A stretch of 64,000 nucleotides of DNA. Origin: Pseudocoprococcus catus (GTDB taxonomy: Bacteria > Bacillota > Clostridia > Lachnospirales > Lachnospiraceae). The stretch covers positions 96,353-160,352 of the forward strand of contig NZ_JAAXCM010000034.1 of the NCBI RefSeq assembly GCF_019734885.1, written 5' to 3'. Below are positions 53,717-63,128 of the stretch, in pieces. The notes beneath the pieces were generated by a model. The model saw nothing but the letters and a program-made list of their open reading frames with translations, searched no databases and was not told where the DNA came from. Both the position numbers and the translations under genes were made by a program. Numbering within the stretch: position 1 is the stretch's first letter; every line of letters starts with the position of its first letter.

Positions 53717-54304
53717 CTATGCTTCCATTTCCCTCGACTTCATAATCTCTTCTAATGTTCGCGGCGTATAATTCATGTACGGCTTCATACAGCCCACATT
53801 ATAGGCACGTAATTTCCCATCATAGACGTGGCGACAATCATGTGCTTGCATTTCTGTCAGGCATTGTTGATAAAAACGGTCTTCTTCACTTTCGTGAGTA
53901 TGACCATAGAGAAGGATCCTGCCACTTCCCATGCCTCGCCAGCTAAAAATAGGATAATGACTTAATACCAGACTGTAATGCTCTTTGCCAACCATATCGT
54001 GCATTTCTTTATAATCATAGATTTCATGAAACAACTGCTGATAGCGGTAGTCAGACACATCATCATGATTGCCTTTAATCAGTATTTTTCGTCCTTTTAA
54101 CTGAGCCACAAAGGCAATCAGATCTTCCTTTTTACCACGCATGCTCACATCGCCTAAAATATAGACCATATCGCCATTGGTCACACGCTCATTCCAATTC
54201 TTCAAAATTGTATCATGCATTTCCTGCAATGATGTAAATGGCCGATGATCAAATTCAATGGCATTTTCATGGAATAAATGCAGATCACTGATGTAATACT
54301 TCAT
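53717..54304 (-). CDS. Metallophosphoesterase
   Basis: A 195-residue calcineurin-like phosphoesterase. Motifs: YISDLHLFHENAIEFD (D-x-H), ILGDVSMRG (GD), IKGNHDD (GNHD), VLSHYPI (H) and LYGHTHESEED (GH-H), a complete two-metal site. The type is similar to small phage and accessory enzymes whose substrates may be RNA 2',3'-cyclic phosphates or nucleotides. It lies in a co-directional group with the broken rtcB, consistent with RNA end processing. This is inference. Confidence 0.9.
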   Translation of the reverse strand: MKYYISDLHLFHENAIEFDHRPFTSLQEMHDTILKNWNERVTNGDMVYILGDVSMRGKKEDLIAFVAQLKGRKILIKGNHDDVSDYRYQQLFHEIYDYKEMHDMVGKEHYSLVLSHYPIFSWRGMGSGRILLYGHTHESEEDRFYQQCLTEMQAHDCRHVYDGKLRAYNVGCMKPYMNYTPRTLEEIMKSREMEA

Positions 54305-54338
54305 CCGCTATCATCTCCTTCAATATTTTATCTCTGTG

Positions 54339-54873
54339 TTATTCATTTCCTGCTTTATAATTATAAATCGGATGAATCACCTGGTCAACATCTACCGTAT
54401 CACCAATGACCTGTAAGATATAAAATGATTGCCACCACCAAGTGTCCCAATCGAACAATACGCCCGATCTGCTTTTATGCTCTTATAGCAATGAAGCGCT
54501 GTCAAATCAATCTCATCTGCCATCCGATGCGCCTGATTTCTGATATTAAATCCAGATGGTACCTTTTCACGAATAACCGTGTCTAGCTTCTGGAAATCTT
54601 TTTAATACGTCCTTTCACTTTCGCCAATGTCATGCCACAGCCGATATCAATGCCCACCACATTCGGCATGATTGCCTGATTGACTGTCTGTGTATAGCCA
54701 ATCGTCCCTACCACACCTGGATGAACGTCCGGCATCACCACAACCTTGCATCCTTCATGAATCGGATTATCTACCAGTGCCTGAATCTGCGCAACCGCAT
54801 AATCATCAATCGCTGTTGCTGCATCTTTTGTCGTATAAACCTGCGCTATTGTATACTTTCCTTCAATTTTCAT
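54339..54873 (-). pseudogene. rtcB (RNA 3'-phosphate ligase) with frameshift and central deletion
   Basis: RtcB joins RNA 3'-phosphate and 5'-OH ends. The N-terminus MKIEGKYTIAQVYTTKDAA and VVVMPDVHPGVVGTIGYT, then NVVGIDIGCGM (Mn/Cys site), is intact to about residue 92. A frameshift follows; the next frame continues DFQKLDTVIREKVPSG and CSIGTLGGGNHFI. About 230 residues, including the guanylylated histidine region, are then missing, and the C-terminal tail DTVDVDQVIHPIYNYKA follows in another frame, ending at 54339. GGGAG precedes the ATG. Definitely non-functional. Confidence 0.85.
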
Positions 54874-54893
54874 TTGATTTCTCCCTGCTCGTA

Positions 54894-55268
54894 TCAATTT
54901 GTATTTTCATCATTTAAATTGACATAATTGTCGTTCCATATATCTACAAAGAATACAGGCAATCTGTCATGATATTTCTCATACAAATCATCATCTGAAA
55001 TGAATTGATAAACTGTTCCATGTAATGTAACTACTTTTATTTTGTAATCTTTTACAATCGAGTTTTTCATTCTATCATGGATTTTTCCGCAAATCACACA
55101 ATAACTTCTTAAGCATGTGCTTATTTCGTCTTTTTCATGCCATTTACATTTGTATCGAATCAGACATTCTGCATATTGATGCTTGTGCTTTGATTTCTTA
55201 TGGGCTTTAGATACATTGCTTTCTTTTTGCTTAAGGTATTTTGGTATCTCATCATATGCATTATTCAT
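54894..55268 (-). CDS. Hypothetical protein with clustered cysteines, 124 aa
   Basis: A basic N-terminal half (KESNVSKAHKKSKHKHQYAE) with a Cys/His cluster (ECLIRYKC, then STCLRSYCVICGK, CxxC) that could bind zinc, and a beta-rich C-terminal half. No family recognised. It starts 5 nt after the 252-residue gene, so the two are translationally close. AT-rich, typical of the accessory block. Confidence 0.6.
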   Translation of the reverse strand: MNNAYDEIPKYLKQKESNVSKAHKKSKHKHQYAECLIRYKCKWHEKDEISTCLRSYCVICGKIHDRMKNSIVKDYKIKVVTLHGTVYQFISDDDLYEKYHDRLPVFFVDIWNDNYVNLNDENTN

Positions 55269-55272
55269 TGAA

Positions 55273-56031
55273 TCACTTTCCCTCTATTGTCTGAAGTCTT
55301 AACGCCACAAACACCGTCGGATCAAACAGATCATATATAAATCCGACCTCATCTCTGGTAATTCCAAGTATATCAGCTACTTCACCTGCAGCATTTCCCG
55401 GATAATCATATTTTTTGATTGTCTCTATAACATCTGCATATCTTGTGATAAATATCTTATACAATTCGTTTTCACGAACTTCCTTTTTTTTCATTTCCTC
55501 TACATCATTACGAATAGCCCCATACGGGATTACATTTTTCCTATCAATTCCTCCACGAACCTTAAGCCAATACATCGCTCCTTTTTTAGCTTTTTCTAGT
55601 GATCTATATGATCTAATAAATTCGTCTCTCGTATTAACACAATAACAGGATAGCTTCCCAGAAGATAAATCTTTCATCTCTTTAATCATATTTATACCAT
55701 CATCTTGATTCATCGGAATTTCCAACGGTCCCCGAACATCCTCAAATCTATGATAAAAAAGATTATACGCTTCTATTTTCGCATTCGGTATATATTCAGC
55801 TTCATTGCACTGCTCTTTCTGAAAAACAATGGTCATCATTGAACCATCAATTCTACACCTATTGATTCTTTTAAACAACAACAGATAATATCCTTTATGA
55901 AGATGTTTTTCCATATCTTCATGAAAGGGAACAACATTATTAGGATAAAGCTTATGCCACTCAAATGAATCCGGCTTTAATAAAATATTTTCAAACTCCT
56001 CACGCCTATAGTTCAAATCCAATACCTCCAT
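55273..56031 (-). CDS. Hypothetical protein, 252 aa
   Basis: A soluble protein without recognisable motif. The middle (TRDEFIRSYRSLEKAKKGAM) is helical. The C-terminal 60 residues (KYDYPGNAAGEVADILGITR, then DEVGFIYDLFDPT) look like a helix-turn-helix-sized helical bundle. Located between the chimeric phosphoesterase and the Cys-cluster protein in the same direction. Function unknown. Confidence 0.6.
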   Translation of the reverse strand: MEVLDLNYRREEFENILLKPDSFEWHKLYPNNVVPFHEDMEKHLHKGYYLLLFKRINRCRIDGSMMTIVFQKEQCNEAEYIPNAKIEAYNLFYHRFEDVRGPLEIPMNQDDGINMIKEMKDLSSGKLSCYCVNTRDEFIRSYRSLEKAKKGAMYWLKVRGGIDRKNVIPYGAIRNDVEEMKKKEVRENELYKIFITRYADVIETIKKYDYPGNAAGEVADILGITRDEVGFIYDLFDPTVFVALRLQTIEGK

Positions 56032-56080
56032 GTATTTACTTCCACCTCTTGTCAGATTTAATCCTCCAGTTCTTCCCGCT

Positions 56081-57265
56081 TCACTTCTCTGAATCTATCG
56101 TCTTCGAGAATAAATTAAATTCTGTCATTACAACTCTCTGTGCCTTCGAATAACGCCCTCTGCTTCGCTCTTCTTCATAATAAGCAACTGCTCTGTCATA
56201 AGCTTCTCTTGCTGATTTTTTGTCTATGTAAATACCAAGCCATTCGTCTGCATCATGATTCCATTCATCCGCTGTAAACACCAGAAAATACAGACCATCC
56301 ACATGCTTAAAAAAGGATTTTGTTTTCTGAACATCTTTTCTTGGCTCATCATCATTGTCATATTTTGATGGAATGTCTTTTCTCCACTCATAGGCTTCCT
56401 CTGACCAGTCTTTTCTGTTCACAACCGAGAAATTTCTGCCGATCTGCAAATAATTCTTTAAATCTTTAAACAACAGGCATCTTTCTTCACAGCGCGCAAT
56501 ATCCCTTGGATCCTTATGAAGCACAATCTCTATCGCAGGCGCCATCATGTCATGCTTAGGCGATATCACCATTTTCTCTAATTGTGACGGTGCAGCATAC
56601 ATATCTTTTGAAAATTCCACATCGACCGTCCTTATTCCGTAAACATAGAGATTATCATATTTACCTTCCGGAATATCTGAGATCATCAAATAATTATCAT
56701 AAGAACCGTCTTCTAAACAAATCGAAATGCGTTCATTGCGTGCAATATACTTTTTAATTTCACAAAATTGGATTGCCATTTCCGCTTCATAATATAATGG
56801 CAGATGCTGCATCCACCAGATCATCTCATCGTGATCAGACAAAATCATTTGAACAGCTTCCCTGCTGATTGACTCCCAGGAACACGTCCGTGCAATCTGT
56901 TTCAGAAAATTGATCTGCTCTTCTGAGATAAAGGTTCTTAGGGTGTTGGCTCCATGCTCAAAATCTGTTTCCAACCACTCATAAAATAGTATCGACTCCG
57001 CTGAACCATCTGCATAAGGATTCCTGAAATCATTGATCCAGTCCAAAAACATCTGCTCATGATTGCCTTTCAAGACAATCACCTTTTCATCGCCATAATT
57101 TTTCTGCAGTTCCCAGATATATTGCAAAACCTTAAAAGAGTTTATGCCATAATCCATATAATCCCCAAGGAAAATCAGACGATTATCCCCTTGCAGATCG
57201 ACCTGATCCATTTTATCCTTTAATTCTCTAAGGCAGCCGTGAATATCACTCATTGCGTAAATCAT
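56081..57265 (-). CDS. Chimeric protein: truncated PPP-type phosphoesterase fused to an unknown domain
   Basis: A 394-residue protein. Residues 1-155 are a PPP/calcineurin-like phosphoesterase: MSDIHGCLREL (D-x-H), LGDYMDYG (GD), VLKGNHEQM (GNHE) and a final LPLYYE. The family normally continues with HAG and GH motifs that complete the metal site; here they are missing. From about residue 160 an unrelated sequence begins (AIQFCEIKKYIARNERISIC, then LMISDIPEGKYDNLYVYGI), ending in a charged helical region (DKKSAREAYDRAVAYYEEER). It looks like an in-frame fusion after deletion, so the phosphatase half is probably inactive. Confidence 0.7.
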   Translation of the reverse strand: MIYAMSDIHGCLRELKDKMDQVDLQGDNRLIFLGDYMDYGINSFKVLQYIWELQKNYGDEKVIVLKGNHEQMFLDWINDFRNPYADGSAESILFYEWLETDFEHGANTLRTFISEEQINFLKQIARTCSWESISREAVQMILSDHDEMIWWMQHLPLYYEAEMAIQFCEIKKYIARNERISICLEDGSYDNYLMISDIPEGKYDNLYVYGIRTVDVEFSKDMYAAPSQLEKMVISPKHDMMAPAIEIVLHKDPRDIARCEERCLLFKDLKNYLQIGRNFSVVNRKDWSEEAYEWRKDIPSKYDNDDEPRKDVQKTKSFFKHVDGLYFLVFTADEWNHDADEWLGIYIDKKSAREAYDRAVAYYEEERSRGRYSKAQRVVMTEFNLFSKTIDSEK

Positions 57266-57326
57266 CTGTTATCCCATCCTTCATCCAGCATTCCATATCT
57301 ACCACATAATCGTTTGAATTAATAAA

Positions 57327-57590
57327 TCAAAAATCTGTTTTCTCCGAAGCCACCTCAAAATCATCAATCACATAGGTCATGTCGCCCTGAACGGAAATGT
57401 TCTGAAAATCCTTTGTTGTAATGTCATTAAATATGTAAGACGTATCAAATGCCGTTGCCGGAATGACTTTAATACTTGTCGTTGCATCATTGTAGAAAAA
57501 GCCAAGACCGTAGCCCTTTTTTCTCACCTGACCATTGCCTCCGGTGACAATCACATACTCTACTGCCTGAAAATTAGCATGCTTAATCAT
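57327..57590 (-). pseudogene. N-terminal fragment of an SPFH/band-7 (slipin-like) protein
   Basis: An 87-codon frame: EYVIVTGGNGQVRKKGYGLG, FFYNDATTSIKVIPATAFDT and TTKDFQNISVQGDMTYVIDD match the start of SPFH-domain proteins of about 300 residues. It ends at a TGA; the bases after it do not continue the family in any frame I checked. GAGGAAG precedes the ATG, so a short peptide could still be made. Slipins accompany rtcB in several bacterial RNA-repair operons. Confidence 0.75.
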
Positions 57591-57667
57591 TTTTCTTCCT
57601 CACTTTCTCTTTATTGTAGTGTGCTTTGCATCTCATGCAAATCAACTTGTAGTTTAAAATGCGTCTT

Positions 57668-58048
57668 TTAAAAATTGGCGGCCCTGCCCTGTCTGGCTAA
57701 TTCATCAATATAACAATGTCTCTGGGGATTGAACATTGGATCATCCTGAAGTGTAAATAACATGTCAATCAGTTCATTTTGTGTATGTCTTGTTCTGATG
57801 CTCTGTCCAAAAAGCAGATACCCGTTCGCTCTTTTGATTTTTTTACTGTGATCATTTTCGTCATAATTCGGGAATAAAATCCATGCCATCTTTTCAGATG
57901 TCAGATTGTAGGACCGATCATAGAATGCAATAAAGTCTTCAAAATACTGCTTTTGATCAAAACCATACATCTTGACACCATCAAATAATGTTGTCAATCC
58001 TGGAGAAAAATTACGTCTAATCTCATCTACTGTCATTCTAGCTGCCAT
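57668..58048 (-). CDS. Hypothetical protein, 126 aa
   Basis: Soluble, aromatic-rich protein (FDQKQYFEDFIAFYDRSYN) without membrane segments or known motif. AAAGGAG sits seven bases before the ATG, a strong start. First gene of the minus-strand accessory run that includes SPFH, phosphoesterase and rtcB sequences. The promoter would lie between it and the divergent XRE gene. Confidence 0.65.
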   Translation of the reverse strand: MAARMTVDEIRRNFSPGLTTLFDGVKMYGFDQKQYFEDFIAFYDRSYNLTSEKMAWILFPNYDENDHSKKIKRANGYLLFGQSIRTRHTQNELIDMLFTLQDDPMFNPQRHCYIDELARQGRAANF

Positions 58049-58237
58049 TATGCTGCTCCTTTCTGTGCTCTGTTGATGTGTCTATTGTAGCAATTGAGTT
58101 GTTGTAAGAACTTACCCAGACCATCTATATTATTTTTTTCTTGCCAAATTCATCTTTGTAATGATATAATAACGCAAACAAATTGTCTTTTTTATACCGC
58201 TTTTAAAGACATTTTTACTTATTTTCAGAGGTGTATT

Positions 58238-59080
58238 ATGTTTAATTTTTATGACCCACATGGTTTATGTGCATTTAAAGAAAGACTTCAAAAAGCTCGC
58301 CAACAACGACATTTTTCCCAGACAAAATTTGCAGAAATATTGCTGGATAATGATCGTAGCCGTGTTGCCAATTGGGAAAGCAAAAAAAGTAAGACGGTTC
58401 CTAAAACTCAGGATATTCCTGAAATCTGCAAGCTTTTAGACATTGATCCTAATTATCTTTTCGGACTTTCAAACATCAACAGTGCAAATGATAAGGCCAT
58501 CTCTGATGAAATTCATCTCTCCGTTGATAATGTGAAAAACCTTCGTACGGATGCTCGTATGAATAAGTTTATAGACTTTCTGATGGCATCCCCCAAATTT
58601 TCTCAACTTTTGGATTATATCTACCAAATAGATATTCACATGTTGCTTTCCATAAGTCTGGAAGATACTTTCTCTCCACAGGCCATTTCAAAATTAGAAA
58701 CTGCCTTTAGCTGCTTTTCACAAAAGGTTCTTCCTTCTGACAAAAATGTCGATACCTTCAAACCTTATGTAAAAGAAGCTTTTCCATGGAACAAGCAAAA
58801 GGAATCCATTTATGATTTTATTCATTCCAACATCGTCAATCCAAAGTATTATGCTATGCTTGCATCTAATCCAACGTTCTTAAACCAGACTTCTGAAGAA
58901 CGATATGATGGTCTCATCTTTGATTTTGCAAAAGCAAGTTACAATTATCTTTTAGGCAACCAACTGTCAGAACTGGCAAAATACGAAGTTTCAAACATCT
59001 TTTTTAACATTATCCAGGACTATGGCAACCACATTTTAAATGATATAAAGCCTATATTGAACGCAACACCATCAGAATAA
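58238..59080 (+). CDS. XRE-family regulator with long C-terminal domain
   Basis: A 280-residue protein. The N-terminal helix-turn-helix (about 12-70) reads FKERLQKARQQRHFSQTKFA, then SRVANWESKKSKTVP and an ICKLLDIDPNYLFGLS end. The remaining 200 residues are helical with no known domain. Such regulators usually belong to integrative elements. The ATG at 58238 follows AGAGGTG; the frame is open upstream to 58094 without a ribosome site. Diverges from the phosphoesterase/rtcB run and borders the transposon remnants. Confidence 0.8.
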   Translation: MFNFYDPHGLCAFKERLQKARQQRHFSQTKFAEILLDNDRSRVANWESKKSKTVPKTQDIPEICKLLDIDPNYLFGLSNINSANDKAISDEIHLSVDNVKNLRTDARMNKFIDFLMASPKFSQLLDYIYQIDIHMLLSISLEDTFSPQAISKLETAFSCFSQKVLPSDKNVDTFKPYVKEAFPWNKQKESIYDFIHSNIVNPKYYAMLASNPTFLNQTSEERYDGLIFDFAKASYNYLLGNQLSELAKYEVSNIFFNIIQDYGNHILNDIKPILNATPSE

Positions 59081-59190
59081 TGGTTCCTGGCCAACATAAA
59101 AAGAAGATCCTGCATGAGAGTCGTACTCTAAAGGACAGTCGCTATGTAAGATGCGGTGTAGCCCGTGAGGGCTCACCGTTTTCCTTTGTT

Positions 59191-59480
59191 TCAAGCGGAT
59201 TTCAGTGGATTTTCTCTCATTTCTTCCATTGCCGCAATCAGTTCCTTTTCGGTCGGAATATTGATAATCCCCACAGCAGTAAAAGAAATATCAATAGGAA
59301 CGTGTTTCAAACCGTCTTCACCCTTTTCGCTGTTGTGGACTTCTATTCGCTTGATCAAAGTATTTACAATGGTGGGTGTTAATTCTTTTAAGTCAGTACA
59401 CTCACGAATCGCCTCAAGTAAAAACCTTCAAATCAATCTTTTCCTGTTCGGCTTTTCTGACTGCCTGCTCGTCGTGTTTA
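59191..59480 (-). pseudogene. C-terminal remnant of a large serine recombinase (DUF4368 region)
   Basis: Reading the minus strand: DEQAVRKAEQEKIDLKVF, a one-base frameshift near 59425, then LEAIRECTDLKELTPTIVNT and RIEVHNSEKGEDG, with VPIDISFTAVGIINIPTEKE up to a TGA at 59191-59193. This matches the end of the large serine recombinases of Tn1549/Tn4451-like elements. The catalytic domain is gone. It marks the scar of an excised or decayed conjugative element. Confidence 0.7.
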
Positions 59481-59648
59481 AACTGCGGCGAGCAGTTGGG
59501 ATTTCGGATAGTTCTATATATCCGCAGATAGCAGAAATGACCGCCTTGCTGTATGACATTTCTGTACTTTGCAGATAGTCATAAGCCTTGCGGTCATTTT
59601 CTTTACTCAGGTTAAATCTGAAATACTTTCCAGATGCAGTTTTATCAG
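59480..59648 (-). pseudogene. Remnant of a small element protein (ribbon-helix-helix/ParR-like)
   Basis: Minus strand text KYFRFNLSKENDRKAYDYLQ then SYSKAVISAICGYIELSE resembles the start of the small plasmid-partition-like proteins of Tn1549-type elements. It runs without start or stop into the recombinase fragment. Confidence 0.45.
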
Positions 59649-59649
59649 G

Positions 59650-60237
59650 TATGGAAGACCGAACAGAGCGCAGTAGCTGTCTTCGGGTTGGTACATATGC
59701 TGTAATGCATAAGATCGTATCGGATTATTCGTTAGACAAGCTGCTTGGACAGTTCTTCTATGAGCGGGATATGGCATTACTGCTCGACCTTGCCTCTTAC
59801 TCTATTGTAGAAGAAAGCAATGTAGCACAGCATTATCCGGATTATGCATACAATCATCCACTGTATAGTTCTGGTATGAAGATCTATAGTGATGCGTCAG
59901 TAAGTGATTTCTTTAAGAGCATCACTAAGGGTAAAAGTACAGGCTTTCTGAATGAATGGAATGCAAAGAGAAATCGAAGGGAACGTATTTATGTTTCCTA
60001 TGATTCTACGAATAAGAACTGCCAGGCCGGAGAGGTTGAACTGGCTGAATTTGGTCATGCCAAAGGAAAAGACATTGAAAAGATTTTTAGAATACTGCTA
60101 TATGATAGATGTAAAAGTGGCATTCGAAGGTTTGAAAGGAGAAAAAACCAAAGGGTTAAAGGCTGCACTTAAATTTGCAAAAGGACATGATATGTGTATG
60201 ACTGAAGCGCAGATACAAGGTGCCAATAACATGTAAA
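59650..60237 (+). pseudogene. IS1634-family transposase fragment
   Basis: From about 59690 the frame reads VGTYAVMHKIVSDYSLDKLL, then FYERDMALLLDLASYSIVEE and HYPDYAYNHPLYSSGMKIYS. ERIYVSYDSTNKNCQAG and EFGHAKGKD follow. This is the N-terminal part of IS1634-type (IS4 superfamily) transposases. After about 60085 homology stops. A second frame (ending 60235-60237) reads LKRFLEYCYMIDVKVAFEGL and is of unknown origin. The catalytic C-terminal part is missing, so the element is dead. Confidence 0.75.
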
Positions 60238-60279
60238 TTTCCAGCTTAAGATGCTTTTAGGGCTATTTCAGACTGGAAA

Positions 60280-60462
60280 TTAAGGGATAAACTCGCACGC
60301 TTCTCGACTTGCAAAAACCATACGGGGATTGCGGGGAATCGAGTTTAGCTCTGCACCGCATTTTTGTAAAATGCTTCTTGGGATAAAATAGTAAAACGGA
60401 AGATACTCCGAGTCGTGAAACGGCGTGACCGAACCGTCCAGACTTTTCAATTTAAATGGCAT
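60280..60462 (-). CDS. Small element-associated protein, 60 aa
   Basis: A 60-residue protein with a textbook AAAGGAGG site before its ATG, so probably translated. Sequence MPFKLKSLDGSVTPFHDSEY, rich in aromatic residues. It resembles the short proteins found at the ends of Clostridia conjugative transposons, though I cannot name a family. A TATAAT-containing AT-rich stretch upstream (about 60555) could be its promoter. Confidence 0.55.
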   Translation of the reverse strand: MPFKLKSLDGSVTPFHDSEYLPFYYFIPRSILQKCGAELNSIPRNPRMVFASREACEFIP

Positions 60463-60593
60463 AATCGATGCCTCCTTTCCAGAGGATAGTGTCCTCTATT
60501 TATTATTCGACACAAGCGATAGCGAATTGTTCTTGATTTTCAAAAATAATTATATCATATTTTTTAGTGTCCCATAAAACTCCTTTTTCGCCG

Positions 60594-60647
60594 AAAAAAA
60601 ACCCCCGTTAGAGATGCAGAGATCACTGCGTTCCCGACGGGGCTTTA
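60594..60647 (-). terminator. Terminator of the thiamine operon
   Basis: On the minus strand, CCCCGT pairs with ACGGGG across an inner GCAGTGATCTCTGC hairpin, followed by a run of eight T's. Confidence 0.85.
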
Positions 60648-60655
60648 ACAAAACA

Positions 60656-60899
60656 CTATTTAATTTTCACAAGAAGCAAGCTACCTTTTTTGATTGACAC
60701 TTTTGCTGTTTTTCCAGAGAGAACCTCATTACTCACACCGTACTGATACTCGCAGGTAATCTCTGCATTATCAAAGGGATACTTTGCGTTTTCAATGACA
60801 ATGCCTTTGGCTGTTCCGGTTATGTTCAGAAGTGAAAAGTAAGCATAAGAATCATCAATTATTCATAATTGCACCGCTGACGATCACGCACCGTTTCAT
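60656..60899 (-). pseudogene. thiN (thiamine pyrophosphokinase) with large internal deletion
   Basis: Directly after the thiC stop, AGGTG and an ATG at 60899 open MKRCVIVSGAIMNN, the start of thiamine pyrophosphokinase. A stop follows at once. In another frame, from about 60857, comes YFSLLNITGTAKGIVIENAK, then DNAEITCEYQYGVSNEVLSG and KVSIKKGSLLLVKIK to a TAG at 60656-60658. This is the C-terminal TPK B1-binding domain. About 130 residues of catalytic domain are deleted between. Thiamine to TPP conversion must come from elsewhere, or is lost. Confidence 0.8.
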
Positions 60900-60908
60900 C
60901 TTTTCACC

Positions 60909-62213
60909 TTACAGAATATCAATATACTCTCCGTTGAGTGCCTTGTTCATGCTTCTGACTGCACAGAACTTACCGCACATGGAGCAGGTATCTTCATGCT
61001 CTGGCTTGCGTTCGTCACGGATACGCTTTGCTGTTTCGGGGTCAAGAGCACATTCCCATTGAGCATCCCAATCAAGATTCCTTCTTGCATCACCCATACG
61101 GTCATCAATATCTCTTGCGTGAGGAATCTTTTTCGCAATATCTGCAGCGTGTGCTGCAATCTTGGAAGCAATTATACCTTGCTTTACATCATCCACATTT
61201 GGAAGCGCCAGATGCTCCGCAGGGGTTACATAGCATAGGAACGCTGCACCGCTTGCGGCTGCAATCGCACCGCCGATTGCAGAGGTGATGTGGTCATAGC
61301 CGGGAGCAATATCGGTAACGATGGGACCGAGCACGTAGAAAGGCGCACCCATACAAATGGTCTGCTGCATCTTCATATTGGCTTCGATCTGATCCATCGG
61401 CATATGTCCGGGACCTTCTACCATGACCTGTACGTCCTTCTCCCAAGCACGCTTGGTAAGCTCACCGAGGCGTACAAGCTCCTCAATCTGGCAAACATCG
61501 CTTCCATCAGCAAGACAGCCGGGACGGCAGGCATCACCGAGGGAGATAGTCACATCATACTCACGGCAAATGTCGAGAATCTCATCATAATACTCGTAGA
61601 AAGGATTTTCCTCACCGGTCATACACATCCATGCGAACACGAGTGAACCGCCACGGGATACGATATTCATTTTTCTCTTGTGCTTACGAATCTGCTCAAT
61701 GGTTTTGCGTGTGATACCGCAATGGAGGGTTACGAAATCCACGCCATCCTCTGCGTGAAGTCTTACCACATCAATAAAATCCTTTGCGGTCAGCGTTGCA
61801 AGGTCTCTCTGATAATGAATCACGCTGTCATATACGGGAACTGTACCGATCATGGCAGGACATTCACTCGTGAGTTTTCTGCGGAAGGGCTGTGTATTGC
61901 CATGAGAGGACAAGTCCATAATAGCTTCTGCTCCCATATTAACGGCTGCCATAACCTTTTCCATCTCAATATTATAATCCTTGCAGTCACGGGAAACGCC
62001 GAGATTGACGTTGATTTTGGTGCGAAGCATCGAGCCGACACCGTTGGGGTCAATGCAGGTATGTAATTTGTTGGCGCAGATAGCAACCTGACCTTTGGCA
62101 ACAAGGTCACGAATTTCTTCTTCGGTTCTGTATTCCTTAGCAGCAACCGTCTTCATTTCGGGAGTAATGATGCCCTTTCTTGCGGCATCCATTTGAGTTG
62201 TATAGTTTCTCAT
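60909..62213 (-). CDS. thiC: Phosphomethylpyrimidine synthase ThiC
   Basis: Radical SAM-type enzyme that rearranges aminoimidazole ribotide into HMP-phosphate. 434 residues, the short Clostridia form. Landmarks: AGVATANKL-like [31 protein letters not shown] [48 protein letters not shown], and the C-terminal cluster [10 protein letters not shown] (C-x2-C-x4-C). The ATG at 62213 has AAGGAAG seven bases upstream. It is under the TPP riboswitch, downstream of thiD. Confidence 0.97.
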   Translation of the reverse strand: MRNYTTQMDAARKGIITPEMKTVAAKEYRTEEEIRDLVAKGQVAICANKLHTCIDPNGVGSMLRTKINVNLGVSRDCKDYNIEMEKVMAAVNMGAEAIMDLSSHGNTQPFRRKLTSECPAMIGTVPVYDSVIHYQRDLATLTAKDFIDVVRLHAEDGVDFVTLHCGITRKTIEQIRKHKRKMNIVSRGGSLVFAWMCMTGEENPFYEYYDEILDICREYDVTISLGDACRPGCLADGSDVCQIEELVRLGELTKRAWEKDVQVMVEGPGHMPMDQIEANMKMQQTICMGAPFYVLGPIVTDIAPGYDHITSAIGGAIAAASGAAFLCYVTPAEHLALPNVDDVKQGIIASKIAAHAADIAKKIPHARDIDDRMGDARRNLDWDAQWECALDPETAKRIRDERKPEHEDTCSMCGKFCAVRSMNKALNGEYIDIL

Positions 62214-62227
62214 TTTCTTTCTTCCTT

Positions 62228-63046
62228 TCAAACAGATTCTTTTTCTTCGGCAAACGATGAAGTTAAGTCAAAATTGTGCATCATAGGTCCTGATCCTTGT
62301 CCCAAGTCAAGCATGGCAGCTAATGCACCGGAGATATACTCCTTTGCTCTCTGCACAGACTCGGCGAGCGTAAATCCCTTGGCAAGATTGGATGCAATAG
62401 CGGAAGATAGCGTACAGCCTGTGCCGTGGGTGTTTGGATTGTCAATGCGCTTTCCCTTAAACCAAACCGTTTCGCCGTTTGAATACAGCAGGTCGTTGGC
62501 ATCGTTTACACTGTGACCGCCCTTGAGCAGAACGGCGCAATGGTAGTTATCTCCAATCTGTTTTGCCGCCGTAATCATATCCTCTTCAGTCTTAATCGCA
62601 AGCCCGGACAGAATCTCTGCTTCGGGGATATTCGGCGTGACGAGGGTTGCAATAGGAAACAGTACTCCGATAAGTGTCTGTACTGCATCGTTCTTCATCA
62701 ATGAAGAACCGCTGGTTGCCACCATAACGGGGTCAACTACCACGTTTTTTGCATCGTAGTATCTCAGTCTGTCTGCAATTACACGAATCAGTTCGCTGGA
62801 TGCTACCATGCCGATCTTGACAGCATCGGGGATAAAATCCTCAAATACTGCATCTAACTGTTGTTTTAGGAAATCCGGAGTAGATTCCTGAATTGCACGG
62901 ACGCCGGTTGTGTTTTGTGCCGTCAGTGCCGTAATCACACTCATGGCAAAAACACCATTCATCGTCATTGTTTTCAAATCTGCTTGAATGCCGGCACCTC
63001 CACTGCAGTCGCTTCCTGCAATGGTCAATGCTATTTTCATTTTCAT
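62228..63046 (-). CDS. thiD: Hydroxymethylpyrimidine/phosphomethylpyrimidine kinase
   Basis: Phosphorylates HMP and HMP-P for thiamine synthesis. 272 residues of the ribokinase fold. Motifs: [20 protein letters not shown] at residues 8-27, [17 protein letters not shown], and the nucleotide-site [14 protein letters not shown] near residue 210. AAAGGAG precedes the ATG. It lies 14 nt upstream of thiC and about 80 nt downstream of the HAD fragment. ThiE and thiazole genes are not in the window. Confidence 0.97.
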   Translation of the reverse strand: MKMKIALTIAGSDCSGGAGIQADLKTMTMNGVFAMSVITALTAQNTTGVRAIQESTPDFLKQQLDAVFEDFIPDAVKIGMVASSELIRVIADRLRYYDAKNVVVDPVMVATSGSSLMKNDAVQTLIGVLFPIATLVTPNIPEAEILSGLAIKTEEDMITAAKQIGDNYHCAVLLKGGHSVNDANDLLYSNGETVWFKGKRIDNPNTHGTGCTLSSAIASNLAKGFTLAESVQRAKEYISGALAAMLDLGQGSGPMMHNFDLTSSFAEEKESV

Positions 63047-63128
63047 AGAAATCTCCTTTCATCATTCAGCATCGTTTTATACAGCGGTATAAGGTGGTGC
63101 CCCCAATGTACCGCTTGAAGCTTGCGGC

